From: an uncultured Erysipelotrichaceae bacterium | GTDB lineage: Bacteria; Bacillota_I; Bacilli_A; RF39; UBA660 | Direction: 5' to 3' | DNA length: 20,862 nucleotides | Assembly: GCA_902795975.1 (NCBI GenBank) | Contig: CADBNE010000016.1 | Location: forward strand, 1 to 20,862 | Part shown: piece after piece, positions 1 to 7,822 of the stretch | Layout of the letters: each line of letters starts with the position of its first letter | Position numbering within the stretch: the first letter of the stretch is position 1 | The notes under the pieces: model-generated | Databases searched by the model: none | Told to the model about the DNA's origin: nothing | The model's input: only the letters and a program-made list of their open reading frames with translations | Program-made: the position numbers and the translations under genes

Positions 1-317
1 ACAGCTCTTTCAATCATCTCAACTGGATATTTTTCAATCATTTCTTTTGCAGTTCTTTCTCTTAATCCTCCAGTATAACCACTGTGGTTATAATAAATTT
101 TATCATTTAATTTATTTCCTGTTAGATTAACTTTTTCAGCATTAACAACTATAACGTTATCTCCACAATCAATATGTGGTGTATAAGTTGGTTTATGCTT
201 TCCTTGTAATACGTTAGATACTTTAGCAGCTAAACGACCTAAACTAATTCCTTCAGCATCGATAACATACCAGTTACGTACTACTTCTTCTTTCTTTTGC
301 ATATATGAATTTTTCAT
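1..317 (-). CDS. rplM: 50S ribosomal protein L13, N-terminal part (runs off the left edge)
   Basis: L13 is an early-assembly protein of the large ribosomal subunit that binds 23S rRNA. The translated N-terminal part reads as typical L13: NWYVIDAEG near residues 15-23, then [35 protein letters not shown], and the [11 protein letters not shown] segment with [10 protein letters not shown] at the window edge. About 105 residues are present; bacterial L13 is about 145, so roughly the last 40 lie outside. The start is ATG at 315-317, preceded at close spacing by a GGAGAAAGGAAG ribosome-binding site. A consensus promoter and a leader hairpin lie upstream. In this phylum rplM is normally followed by rpsI, which would lie beyond the left edge. 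The family call is certain from sequence similarity. Confidence 0.97.
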   Translation of the reverse strand, partial: MKNSYMQKKEEVVRNWYVIDAEGISLGRLAAKVSNVLQGKHKPTYTPHIDCGDNVIVVNAEKVNLTGNKLNDKIYYNHSGYTGGLRERTAKEMIEKYPVEMIERA

Positions 318-395
318 AATGACTTCCTTTCTCCTTTACATGAAGTGAATTTTCCCAGAATTCACTAAATGTGGGATTAATTAAAAAATGTACCA
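318..395 (-). promoter_or_regulatory. rplM 5' leader with hairpin (possible L13 leader element)
   Basis: A perfect 7-bp inverted repeat (GTGAATT at 345-351 and AATTCAC at 359-365, 7-nt loop) lies between the rplM promoter and its ribosome-binding site, in an untranslated leader of about 78 nt. Low-G+C Gram-positives carry a known structured L13 leader thought to mediate autogenous control. Position and size fit that element, but the match to its consensus could not be tested here. Confidence 0.5.
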
Positions 396-401
396 AGTTA
401 A

Positions 402-430
402 ATTATACTAAAAAACAATAGAAAATGCAA
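402..430 (-). promoter_or_regulatory. Sigma-A-type promoter of rplM
   Basis: Reading the minus strand, TTGCAT (425-430) is followed by a 17-nt spacer and a perfect TATAAT (402-407). The predicted transcription start is near 395, giving a leader of about 78 nt. The -35 box and spacer lie inside the trpS terminator hairpin, so the end of one gene's transcription and the start of the next share the same DNA. Confidence 0.75.
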
Positions 431-448
431 CAAAATTCTATTGTTTTT
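411..448 (-). terminator. Intrinsic terminator of trpS
   Basis: A 13-bp stem (411-423 with 436-448, core ACAATAGAA/TTCTATTGT) with a 12-nt loop lies 8 nt past the trpS stop. On the minus strand it ends in a run of six T (415-410). The stem is A/T-rich but fully paired. Confidence 0.75.
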
Positions 449-455
449 ATATTTT

Positions 456-1460
456 TTATTCAAAATAATCTAATTTCATATTTTTTCTTACTCGTTTCAT
501 TACATCTTTAGCTCTATTTCTAGCTGCTTCTGTACCTTCTTTTAATATTTGTTCTACTTCTTCAGGATGTTCTTCATAGTATTTTCTCTTTTCTCTAATT
601 GGTCTAAGATATTCAGATAATGCATTAGCTAATTCTTTTTTACAAGCTACACATCCTCTACTACCTTTTTTACATTCACTACATATAGTATCTATATTTT
701 CATTTTCTATCATCTTATGATAGTAATATACCATACATACATCAGGATTAGCTGGATCATCTTTTTTTATCTTATTAGGATCTGTTTTAGCACTCATTAC
801 TTTCTTAGTAATAGTTTCTTCATCATCAGATATATATATACAATTACCTAATGATTTAGACATTTTTTCATTACCATCTAAACCTTTAATACGTGGTGTT
901 TTACTTAATGCAGCCACTGGTTCTTTAAATGTTTCACCATATATATTATTAAATTTTCTAACTATTTCTCTTGCTTGTTCCATATGTGGTAATTGATCTT
1001 CTCCAACCGGAACTACATCTCCATCTAAAGCTGTTATATCTGCTGCTTGTGATACTGGATATCCTAGGAATCCATATGTAATACTTTCTCCATCAGCACC
1101 AAATAAATGTTCTTTTTGACCTACTTCATGCTTAGTAGTAGGATTTCTATACAATCTAGCAACAGATACTAAGTTTGAAAAATATACTGTTAACTCTGCT
1201 ACTTCTGGTATTAATGATTGTATATATATATGACTATGTTTAGGATCTATACCTGCAGATAAATAATCAAGTGCTAATTCCTTAACATTATTTCTTACCT
1301 TTTCTGGATTATCATAATTATCTGTTAAAGCTTGTACATCAGCTATTAATATAAATGTATCATAATCATATTGCATTTTAACTCTATTTTGTAATGAACC
1401 AAAGTAATGACCTAAATGTAATCTTCCTGTAGGTCTATCACCTGTAATTATTGTTTTCAT
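456..1460 (-). CDS. trpS: Tryptophanyl-tRNA synthetase with a probable [4Fe-4S] cysteine motif
   Basis: This class I aminoacyl-tRNA synthetase charges tRNA-Trp with tryptophan using ATP. The 334-residue product has the normal family length. Both class I signatures are visible: HLGH at residues 15-18 (HIGH motif) and KMSKS at 199-203. The C-terminal anticodon-binding part carries C242, C263, C270 and C273 spaced C-x20-C-x6-C-x2-C, plus an extra C260. Thermotoga maritima TrpRS binds a [4Fe-4S] cluster through C-x22-C-x6-C-x2-C near the anticodon-binding region, so a cluster is likely here, which would fit an anaerobe. The start ATG has an AGAAGGAGAG site 6 nt upstream. No T-box (no AGGGTGGnACCGCG core) lies in the 74-nt gap upstream. 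There is no clear terminator or consensus promoter in that gap, so read-through from the 416-aa gene is possible. Confidence 0.95.
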   Translation of the reverse strand: MKTIITGDRPTGRLHLGHYFGSLQNRVKMQYDYDTFILIADVQALTDNYDNPEKVRNNVKELALDYLSAGIDPKHSHIYIQSLIPEVAELTVYFSNLVSVARLYRNPTTKHEVGQKEHLFGADGESITYGFLGYPVSQAADITALDGDVVPVGEDQLPHMEQAREIVRKFNNIYGETFKEPVAALSKTPRIKGLDGNEKMSKSLGNCIYISDDEETITKKVMSAKTDPNKIKKDDPANPDVCMVYYYHKMIENENIDTICSECKKGSRGCVACKKELANALSEYLRPIREKRKYYEEHPEEVEQILKEGTEAARNRAKDVMKRVRKNMKLDYFE

Positions 1461-1534
1461 AAATCTCTCCTTCTATAATTATATATTTTAACTAATTATA
1501 TTAGGCACCATCGCTTAATCTCCATATAAATCAC

Positions 1535-2785
1535 CTATGCTTTTTTATAAACTATATATTTAATATTATCATTATATTCTAATTCACTAGTTTTTAGTAT
1601 AGTCTTTATACCTGTATAATCACTATACATTTTAATTCTATCATCATATTTAAAGAATACATAATCTTCTATAAATTGTACATCTTCTGGATTTTTTACA
1701 CTAAATAAATATTTTTTTACTTTATTATTTTGTACATTACTTCTATATACATCATAACCACTTTCTGATTCATAGAAATAATAATTAAATCCTGATAGCT
1801 TATTACCTTTTTTATATAGATAGAATTTATTACTTTCTTTTAAACCATTATTTTTAAATAATACTTTATCATTTGCTTTAATAGCACTTATTAAAGACCA
1901 ATTACCATCAAAATATTTAATACCTTTATCAGCATTACCTACTTCAGTAACATTCATATCTTTAACATTTAACTTATATTGTCTTTCATTATTAATATCA
2001 TATACATAAACAGAATTATCTACTATACCTTGTACATATGAATCAAAAGAAATATAGTCTGGAGTTTTAACTTTCTCTGTTTTACCATTCATCATATTTA
2101 CTACATAAAACTCACTAAATTCTTGTTTGTCATCGTAATTAGCACTTACATAATAATAATCTACAAAAGCACTTATATCTCTTCTATATACATCTTTCTC
2201 AAATAATTCTACTTTACCTACTATTTCATCTACTACAGATATAATACCCTTTAAATTAGTAATAGAAGCAGCATATCCATCAGGAATATTTTCACTAAAA
2301 TAATATACTTTTTCATACTCTTTACCTTGAGCATTATCTCTATTAAATAAATCTTTATCGTATTTTTTTGAATGTTTTTTAATATATTTATCTAAATTAC
2401 TATCTTTACCTATTAAATCAACATAATTAAAGTATTCTCCATTTTTATAACATTGAAAATCAACTTTAATATCTTCATCTAATATAGGTAATACACATTT
2501 ATACTCACCATCATAATATAATACATCATTTACCAATTTTTTATCATTTTTAATATTTTTATAAAATTGATAATTAAATACTACATTATTAGCTTTAATT
2601 TCTATATAGTAATTATTATGTTCATCTTGTTCATCTTTTGTATATATTTCTTTAACTTTTATATCATTATTTATAGAATAATTATTTGTATATCCTTTAG
2701 ACATAAAATGAACACAAAAAGCTATTATTCCAAAAATAAATATAAATACGATACCTGTATAAAAAAATCTCTTTACATACTTCAT
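1535..2785 (-). CDS. Membrane-anchored extracytoplasmic protein of unknown function
   Basis: The function is not recognised. The 416-residue product begins with a basic MKYVKR stretch and one hydrophobic segment (about residues 8-27), giving an N-in, C-out anchor. The rest is hydrophilic and rich in Tyr, Asp, Lys and Asn, with repeated short beta-strand-like units (for example YYDGEYK, YYVSANYDD, SVYVYDINNERQYK, YFDGNW). This could be a beta-propeller or other repeated beta fold outside the membrane. An upstream in-frame ATG would add 19 residues, but ATG at 2783-2785 was chosen because AGGTG (2794-2798) sits 8 nt before it, while the longer start lies inside the upstream terminator hairpin. 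The gene follows the terminator of the PH-domain gene and precedes trpS by 74 nt. Confidence 0.7.
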   Translation of the reverse strand: MKYVKRFFYTGIVFIFIFGIIAFCVHFMSKGYTNNYSINNDIKVKEIYTKDEQDEHNNYYIEIKANNVVFNYQFYKNIKNDKKLVNDVLYYDGEYKCVLPILDEDIKVDFQCYKNGEYFNYVDLIGKDSNLDKYIKKHSKKYDKDLFNRDNAQGKEYEKVYYFSENIPDGYAASITNLKGIISVVDEIVGKVELFEKDVYRRDISAFVDYYYVSANYDDKQEFSEFYVVNMMNGKTEKVKTPDYISFDSYVQGIVDNSVYVYDINNERQYKLNVKDMNVTEVGNADKGIKYFDGNWSLISAIKANDKVLFKNNGLKESNKFYLYKKGNKLSGFNYYFYESESGYDVYRSNVQNNKVKKYLFSVKNPEDVQFIEDYVFFKYDDRIKMYSDYTGIKTILKTSELEYNDNIKYIVYKKA

Positions 2786-2800
2786 TGCCATCACACCTAT

Positions 2801-2829
2801 ATTATATATAAAAATAGCTTTATTTGCAA
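2801..2829 (-). promoter_or_regulatory. Possible promoter of the 416-aa membrane-protein gene
   Basis: TTGCAA (2824-2829), a 17-nt spacer and TATAAT (2801-2806) read on the minus strand. The predicted start (about 2794) falls inside the AGGTG ribosome-binding site at 2794-2798, so the message would be nearly leaderless. Either transcription starts a few bases earlier or this match is fortuitous. Confidence 0.4.
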
Positions 2830-2830
2830 T

Positions 2831-2859
2831 AAAAAGGCACATAACATTTGTTAGTGCCT
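2831..2859 (-). terminator. Intrinsic terminator after the PH-domain gene
   Basis: AGGCAC (2835-2840) pairs with GTGCCT (2854-2859), extended by TAAC/GTTA across one bulged A. The minus strand then reads TTTTT. It lies 7 nt past the stop of the PH-domain gene and closes the thioredoxin-like operon. Confidence 0.8.
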
Positions 2860-2865
2860 ATTATT

Positions 2866-3312
2866 TTAATAATTATCTTTTTCTATCTTTACATATTTCT
2901 TTTTTTCAGTCATCATCATTTCAGTAACTGATGTTTCTATTTCACTTGCAGCTTTTTTAGATACATTAGATAGCGTAATAACTTCTTTAACTGTATCTAT
3001 AACTACTTTAGCCCAAATAATACCTGTAGATATTGTTAAATCATTAAACATATCTGGTGTAATAGATACTAATAAATATCCAAATAATATTCTTTTTTGA
3101 GCTAAAATTATTCTTTTATTTGTTACAGCTACAACATATGTATTAAATATTTCTAATGAAGATAATCCTTTTTGTGCAGCAAAAACATACTGTATTTCTT
3201 CATCTGGATTTAAATGTTTTTCAATTACTTTTGAATGTGCTTTAAGTCTCCAGCATATTGTTCCCTTATTTCTTTGTTTATAATTCATTAATTGAGTATA
3301 TGTATTGTTCAT
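2866..3312 (-). CDS. Bacterial PH-domain protein (YokE-like)
   Basis: The 148-residue soluble protein has the pattern of bacterial PH domains: an initial LNPDEEIQYVF strand (about residues 34-44), then VVAVTNKRIILAQKR (60-74) and a SITPDMFNDL segment (83-92). This matches the lTnkRlil...ip...i layout of YokE-type bPH domains. Such domains are presumed to bind membrane or protein partners, but their exact role is mostly unknown. The start ATG has AGGAG 7 nt upstream, and the gene begins 9 nt after the 427-aa gene, so it is the last gene of the operon. A terminator follows directly. Linkage to three membrane-anchored thioredoxin-like proteins suggests it works at the cytoplasmic membrane face; that is inference. 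Confidence 0.7.
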   Translation of the reverse strand: MNNTYTQLMNYKQRNKGTICWRLKAHSKVIEKHLNPDEEIQYVFAAQKGLSSLEIFNTYVVAVTNKRIILAQKRILFGYLLVSITPDMFNDLTISTGIIWAKVVIDTVKEVITLSNVSKKAASEIETSVTEMMMTEKKKYVKIEKDNY

Positions 3313-3321
3313 ATTAATCTC

Positions 3322-4605
3322 CTATCTAATTATCCCTAATTCTGTAAATTTATCTACATAAATATTTTTATCAGATAAACCTATAACATAATCCAAAAGA
3401 TGATTATCTTCTGTTACTATTACTAATGGAGGTACTATCTTTTCATCACTAAAACCAATTTCTTTTAGTTTTTTCTCTATAGAATCTTTATTATCATCAT
3501 CTAATACTATTGAATATACTTTAAAATTATTCTTTATAGCTATTTTACCTACAATTGGTTTTAACTTTTCACAATAAGTACAATCCTTATTTTCTATTAA
3601 AATAACTTTCTTTTCTTTATTACTTATTAAAGTATTAAATTCCTTTAAGTCAACTCTATCAAATTCTCTAGCACTTCTCTCATCAATTATACCATAACTA
3701 GATATAATTTCAAAATAAGTCTTATCATCATTAGGTACTGTTTCTGTAACTTTTAATACTTTTCTTTCATCAATAATAATAATTAATTCATCATGTATTT
3801 CGCTATAATTTATTTTATTTAATAATTTCAATTTTTGATTATCAGTTAAATAATAACCCTCTATAAATGTATAGTTTATTTCATATTCTTTACAAAATTC
3901 AGAAATCTTTTTTTGATGTTCTACATTAGATTCATTTTTATTATTTGCTATATACATAACTAATGGTTCATCTGATAATAAAGCCGTATCATAATCACTA
4001 ATTACCTTTTTAGCATCCCCAATATATTTAGGTATTATATCATTCTTTTGTAAAAATTTATCTAGCTCATCTTTTTTACTTGTATAATCTTTTACTTTAG
4101 TATTTTCTAATACAAATATAGTATTATTAATATTTTTTACCTTAAGTTTATTCTTTATCTTTTGTTTTTTTATTCTATTTATTTTTTTAGAATCAAAATA
4201 TCTATAATTTATATTATATTTATCTTTGTATTCATCTAATTTATTATTAATCTCTGTATCATTTCCAATATATATAATACCTAATTTATTAGTAGCTAAA
4301 AAATCATTTAATTGATTTATAACATTATTTTGTTTTGAATCATTATATATATATCCTATTAAAAATATAATACCAAATATAAATAATATAAACAGTATTA
4401 TTAACATATATGATACTTTCTTTTTAGTACTATTAAATACTAATTCAGTATTATCTGGAACTATCTTTTCAATATCTATTGCTTTTTGCTTATTATTATA
4501 TTTTTTTTGAAGTTCTATATTATTTTCAATATTTAGTGGAGCACCACATTCTTCACATATGATGTCATATTCACTATTAGAATATCCACATTTTTCACAC
4601 TTCAT
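3322..4605 (-). CDS. Zinc-ribbon, single-TM protein with thioredoxin-like domains (only the last keeps CxxC)
   Basis: The 427-residue protein starts with a four-cysteine zinc ribbon (C3, C6, C17, C20), predicted cytoplasmic, followed by one membrane segment at about 66-87. Outside are what look like three thioredoxin-like units. The first (about 95-190) and second (about 195-310) have no CxxC. The third (about 320-427) has CTYC at 342-345 and a proline at 392-393 where the cis-Pro is expected. The third unit also has the G(Y/F)(D/S)(D/E)xK segment before that proline that is seen in the two upstream proteins, so the three are paralogues. A thiol-disulfide role outside the membrane is likely for the CTYC domain; the degenerate domains may be structural or bind partners. 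The start ATG has GAGGGTGG upstream and lies 15 nt after the preceding gene. The exact function is unknown. Confidence 0.75.
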   Translation of the reverse strand: MKCEKCGYSNSEYDIICEECGAPLNIENNIELQKKYNNKQKAIDIEKIVPDNTELVFNSTKKKVSYMLIILFILFIFGIIFLIGYIYNDSKQNNVINQLNDFLATNKLGIIYIGNDTEINNKLDEYKDKYNINYRYFDSKKINRIKKQKIKNKLKVKNINNTIFVLENTKVKDYTSKKDELDKFLQKNDIIPKYIGDAKKVISDYDTALLSDEPLVMYIANNKNESNVEHQKKISEFCKEYEINYTFIEGYYLTDNQKLKLLNKINYSEIHDELIIIIDERKVLKVTETVPNDDKTYFEIISSYGIIDERSAREFDRVDLKEFNTLISNKEKKVILIENKDCTYCEKLKPIVGKIAIKNNFKVYSIVLDDDNKDSIEKKLKEIGFSDEKIVPPLVIVTEDNHLLDYVIGLSDKNIYVDKFTELGIIR

Positions 4606-4620
4606 AATACCACCCTCTAA

Positions 4621-5511
4621 TTATTCAATTATATTATTTTCTTTAAAATAATCTATATATTCTTCTAAAGTGTGTTCATTTTGTAAGTAAGAAATAATTT
4701 TATTATCTTTAATAATTAATACTGTTGGCATATAAAATGTCTCATCTGATTTTAACTTTTCATCATCATATCCCATATCTGGTAATTTAGCAAAAAATTC
4801 TTTTAAATTATCTGTTGTTTCTTCATTAACATTAAAATAATTAATATCCATTTTATATGCTTTAGATATATTATTAAGTATAGGCTTTACAGAATTACAA
4901 TATTTACAAGCAGATTGACCAACTACAACTACATTTGTGTCATCATCTTCTACTATTTCTTTAAATTTATTATAATCTATAAATTTTAAATTATCGATTG
5001 ATTTCAATTTAGAACCTTCATCTAATACTTTAGCATCTATTAATAACTCTACTAATTTATTACTTTCAATAAATCCTTCTTGTTGCGCTACAATCTTTTT
5101 ATTTCTAACAACTACTGTTGTTGGATTAATACCCTCTATACCTAATAATTTCTTTATTTTATTATTATTCTTTTCACTTATCTTCGATGAATCTACTTCT
5201 GTATACTCTATACCATATTGTTTAGATAATTGTAATAAATAGTCTAATTCAAAATATGCTTCATTATCTTCTTTTTTACTATCATAATAGCATATTACTT
5301 TATAATCTTTAGACTCATAGAATTTATAAAAACTATCTATCATTTTTTTTGAATCTGATTTTGCTTTTGATGTTAGAGATAATGTCCCTAATAGAATTAA
5401 AACAAGCAAAATTATAGAACTACTTACACCAATAATTAAACGCTTTTTTGTCTTTGTGCTAATATTATTGTTTTTTTGAACTACAACCTGCTTGTTATTA
5501 TTTTTTTTCAT
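4621..5511 (-). CDS. Membrane-anchored tandem thioredoxin-like protein (one CxxC kept, one lost)
   Basis: The 296-residue product has a Lys/Asn-rich cytoplasmic N-terminus, one membrane segment (about 25-47) and two thioredoxin-like domains outside. Domain 1 (about 60-165) has no CxxC: a lone C74 lies in the first strand, and the region aligned with the CGYC of the upstream paralogue reads DSKKED. It keeps the NPTTVVV cis-Pro loop (P130). Domain 2 (about 180-295) has SACKYC with the redox pair at C202/C205 and MPT (P262). The gene overlaps the stop of the upstream gene by one base (TAATG). No clear Shine-Dalgarno precedes it, so translation probably depends on coupling. It is likely a thiol-disulfide exchange or thiol-binding protein at the outer membrane face. 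Substrate and partner are unknown. Confidence 0.75.
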   Translation of the reverse strand: MKKNNNKQVVVQKNNNISTKTKKRLIIGVSSSIILLVLILLGTLSLTSKAKSDSKKMIDSFYKFYESKDYKVICYYDSKKEDNEAYFELDYLLQLSKQYGIEYTEVDSSKISEKNNNKIKKLLGIEGINPTTVVVRNKKIVAQQEGFIESNKLVELLIDAKVLDEGSKLKSIDNLKFIDYNKFKEIVEDDDTNVVVVGQSACKYCNSVKPILNNISKAYKMDINYFNVNEETTDNLKEFFAKLPDMGYDDEKLKSDETFYMPTVLIIKDNKIISYLQNEHTLEEYIDYFKENNIIE

Positions 5512-6500
5512 TATTTAATAAAATCGTATTTCTTTAGTACTTTTTTATAATCAGATTCATCTGTTGATTGTAAAATATAATCTTTAATTTCATTATCTTT
5601 TATAACCAATAATAATGGTACAGATACAGATTTATTTTCTTTATATTGTTTTTCATCATATCCCATTTCATTTAGTTTTTTATCTACTAAATCTGTTACG
5701 TCATCTTCTGTTAAATTATAAGAATTTAAATAATATACTTCAAAATCATTATCATCTGCAAAATCATTTAATAATGAACGTACTGTTGTACAAGCTTGGC
5801 AAGCAGATGTATCTAAGAATACTAAACTTGTTTTATCTTCCTTAGCAATCTTTTTAAATTCTGAATAATCAATTTCTTTTAAATTCTTTTCTTGTTTATA
5901 AATTGAACCTTCTTTTAATACTCCATTCTTAACAAGATATTTAACATATGCTTTTCCATCTAAATATCCATTTGATGTAGCAAGAACTTTTCCCTCTTTA
6001 ACAACAACTGTATTTGGTGTAGATCCACCTATTCCTAATGCACTCATTACTTCAGATACTTCTGTTTCACTTAATTCATCAGTATCTATATTAAAGTAAT
6101 CTAAATCATAATCTTTAGCAACATTCTTTAATATTGGCTTTTGTAAAGAACAATATCCACATGATGTTCTAGCAAAGAATATTACTTTAACATCTTTACT
6201 ATCAAATGCTTCATAGAAATCTTTTAAGAAATCTGTACTTTTGTTTCTTTCTTTCTTTTCAACATTAGATGTTGTATTACTACTTATATTTGATGTAGTA
6301 TTACTTTCTTTATTACTATTAGAATCACTTGTTTTCTTAGGAGCATTTCCATTTCCTAATATAGCTACTAATACTATACCAATAACTAATACAGCTGCTA
6401 CTACAGCTACTATAATATGTCTTGACTTATCACTCATAATATTTCTTTCTGGATTATCTATAATCTCAGTTTTTTCTATTTCTTTTTTCTCTTTTGCCAT
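5511..6500 (-). CDS. Membrane-anchored tandem thioredoxin-like protein with two CxxC motifs
   Basis: This is the first gene of the operon and encodes 329 residues. It has a charged cytoplasmic N-terminus, one membrane segment (about 28-49), a low-complexity Ser/Asn/Thr linker (about 57-88), then two thioredoxin-like domains outside the cell. Domain 1 (about 90-195) has TSCGYC (C114/C117) and TPNTVVV (P162). Domain 2 (about 205-329) has SACQAC (C234/C237) and VPLLLVI (P295). Two intact CxxC pairs suggest an active thiol-disulfide oxidoreductase, possibly passing electrons between its own domains or to its two downstream paralogues. The start ATG has AAGGTGG 9 nt upstream and an extended -10 promoter about 24 nt upstream. 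The domains resemble the thioredoxin-like accessory proteins found with some bacteriocin clusters, but no bacteriocin gene is present here. Confidence 0.8.
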   Translation of the reverse strand: MAKEKKEIEKTEIIDNPERNIMSDKSRHIIVAVVAAVLVIGIVLVAILGNGNAPKKTSDSNSNKESNTTSNISSNTTSNVEKKERNKSTDFLKDFYEAFDSKDVKVIFFARTSCGYCSLQKPILKNVAKDYDLDYFNIDTDELSETEVSEVMSALGIGGSTPNTVVVKEGKVLATSNGYLDGKAYVKYLVKNGVLKEGSIYKQEKNLKEIDYSEFKKIAKEDKTSLVFLDTSACQACTTVRSLLNDFADDNDFEVYYLNSYNLTEDDVTDLVDKKLNEMGYDEKQYKENKSVSVPLLLVIKDNEIKDYILQSTDESDYKKVLKKYDFIK

Positions 6501-6523
6501 ATCTAATTCCCACCTTCATTTTT

Positions 6524-6532
6524 ATTATAACA
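6524..6532 (-). promoter_or_regulatory. Extended -10 promoter of the thioredoxin-like operon
   Basis: TGTTATAAT is read on the minus strand, a perfect TGn extended -10 with TATAAT at 6524-6529. No good -35 lies 17 nt upstream (GTAGAA), as is common for extended -10 promoters. The start would be near 6517, leaving a leader of about 17 nt that contains the AAGGTGG site. Confidence 0.65.
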
Positions 6533-6551
6533 TATTTTCTTATATTTTCTA

Positions 6552-7064
6552 CTAATATGTCTTAATTTTTTTCTTTTGATTATCTATTACTATACTCATT
6601 TTTTCTTTAACAATTTTTTTCTCTTTGTCACTAAACATACTTGAAAAATTTCTAATATTATTAATACCTAATCTACGTACTTTCTCACATACTAGTTCTT
6701 CCATATTAATATTATTTTCTATAAAGAATGCTAACAATCTATTATTAGCATTATCTATATATTCTAAAAAAGTAATAGTTCCTTCTTTTAAATTACAATA
6801 TTTAGATACATCAGTATCCATATTATATTCATCCTTTAATTCTACCATTGTAATAGAATTAGACTTAATACAATTATCAAATACCCTACTTAAAGAATCA
6901 TCTACTACAAAATCTAAATCATACATTTTAGTTCTTCCTAATTTATTATAAGCATTCTTCATAGCACCTAATACAAATGTATATAATAATGCATCTACTT
7001 TATCATAACCCAATAAAAATAATGCACTTATAACTGCTTCAGTATTTACTTTTATCTTTCTCAT
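6552..7064 (-). CDS. Protein of unknown function coupled to the AAA ATPase gene
   Basis: The 170-residue product is not recognised. It looks mostly alpha-helical and soluble, with a moderately hydrophobic N-terminal half (about residues 10-38), a central acidic stretch, and a lysine-rich C-terminus (KKKIKTY). No catalytic motif, zinc site or signal peptide stands out. Its ATG overlaps the ATPase stop as ATGA, and AAGGAGGAT lies within the end of the ATPase gene, so the two are translationally coupled and probably act together. It may be a partner or effector of the ATPase; this is inferred from the arrangement only. No terminator separates it from the next operon, although a promoter does. 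Confidence 0.6.
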   Translation of the reverse strand: MRKIKVNTEAVISALFLLGYDKVDALLYTFVLGAMKNAYNKLGRTKMYDLDFVVDDSLSRVFDNCIKSNSITMVELKDEYNMDTDVSKYCNLKEGTITFLEYIDNANNRLLAFFIENNINMEELVCEKVRRLGINNIRNFSSMFSDKEKKIVKEKMSIVIDNQKKKIKTY

Positions 7065-7804
7065 ATATCCTCCTTATCAAATAATTCCCTTTGCATTCTT
7101 TCTGGATTATCTAAAAATATTTTATATAATTTATATATCTCAGTATCTTTATACTCTATTTTCTTAAAGTTATTATTTAAATCTAATATTTCAGCATCTC
7201 TATAACTTATAAGTATTGGAGAATGTGTAGCAATAATAAATTGTGAACCATGTTTTACTAAATCATCTATTAAACATAATAAACTCATTTGTCTTTGAGG
7301 TGATAGTGCTGCTTCAGGCTCATCTAATATATATAATCCATTATCACTAAATCTATTTTGTATCACTTGTATAAATGATTCTCCATGTGATACTTCATGC
7401 AAATTACCACCATATGACCTATATAAAGCACTATAATCATCTTCTTCTACTAATCTTTGTAACTCAGTAGAAAAATTATAAAAACTTTCTGCTCTTAAAA
7501 AAAACTTAGTAGTAGGTCTATTATACTTAAATACTCTAATATATTTTGATAATGATGAATGAGTATCTTTAGTCTTATATACAAAGTTTTCTGTACCACC
7601 TTCAGGATTTAATCCTAGTGATACAGCCAAAGCTTCTATAAAAGTAGATTTTCCAACTCCATTTTCTCCTACTAAAAAAGTTACACTAGAATTAAAATTT
7701 ACTTCATCTAAATTTTTTATTAATTCTATATTAAATGGGTATTCATCAAAATTACTAATTTTATCTCTATCTAATTGTACTCCTGTGACATATAAATCTT
7801 TCAT
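7061..7804 (-). CDS. AAA-family ATPase of the COG3910 type (ABC/SMC-like fold)
   Basis: The 247-residue stand-alone nucleotide-binding domain has Walker A GENGVGKST (46-54), an ABC-type signature SHGES (139-143), Walker B LYILDEP (157-163) and an H-loop ATHS (H194). It has no membrane segments and no coiled coil. The Walker A to signature spacing is much shorter than in SMC or RecF proteins. The layout matches the predicted AAA ATPases of COG3910, whose function is not established. The start ATG has AGGTGG upstream, and an extended -10 promoter overlaps the terminator of the preceding ABC permease gene. The ATGA overlap with the 170-aa gene makes a two-gene unit. Confidence 0.8.
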   Translation of the reverse strand: MKDLYVTGVQLDRDKISNFDEYPFNIELIKNLDEVNFNSSVTFLVGENGVGKSTFIEALAVSLGLNPEGGTENFVYKTKDTHSSLSKYIRVFKYNRPTTKFFLRAESFYNFSTELQRLVEEDDYSALYRSYGGNLHEVSHGESFIQVIQNRFSDNGLYILDEPEAALSPQRQMSLLCLIDDLVKHGSQFIIATHSPILISYRDAEILDLNNNFKKIEYKDTEIYKLYKIFLDNPERMQRELFDKEDI

Positions 7805-7822
7805 ATAACCACCTATAAAGTT

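Noticed and set aside
1461..1534. T-box riboswitch upstream of trpS
   Set aside because: The 74-nt gap has no AGGGTGGnACCGCG core and no terminator hairpin, and it is too short for a T-box.
2567..2854. Plus-strand ORF of 95 codons rich in Ile/Tyr/Phe
   Set aside because: It lies antisense to the 416-aa gene, has no ribosome-binding site, and its composition is that expected from the complement of AT-rich coding DNA.
5615..6555. Plus-strand ORFs opposite the first thioredoxin-like gene
   Set aside because: They are antisense shadows with hydrophobic low-complexity translations and no start signals; the minus-strand gene has clear domain motifs.
7061..7063. TGA read as tryptophan (Mycoplasma code)
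   Set aside because: TGA terminates the ATPase and the GT2 genes exactly at ATGA overlaps, and tryptophan is encoded by TGG throughout.
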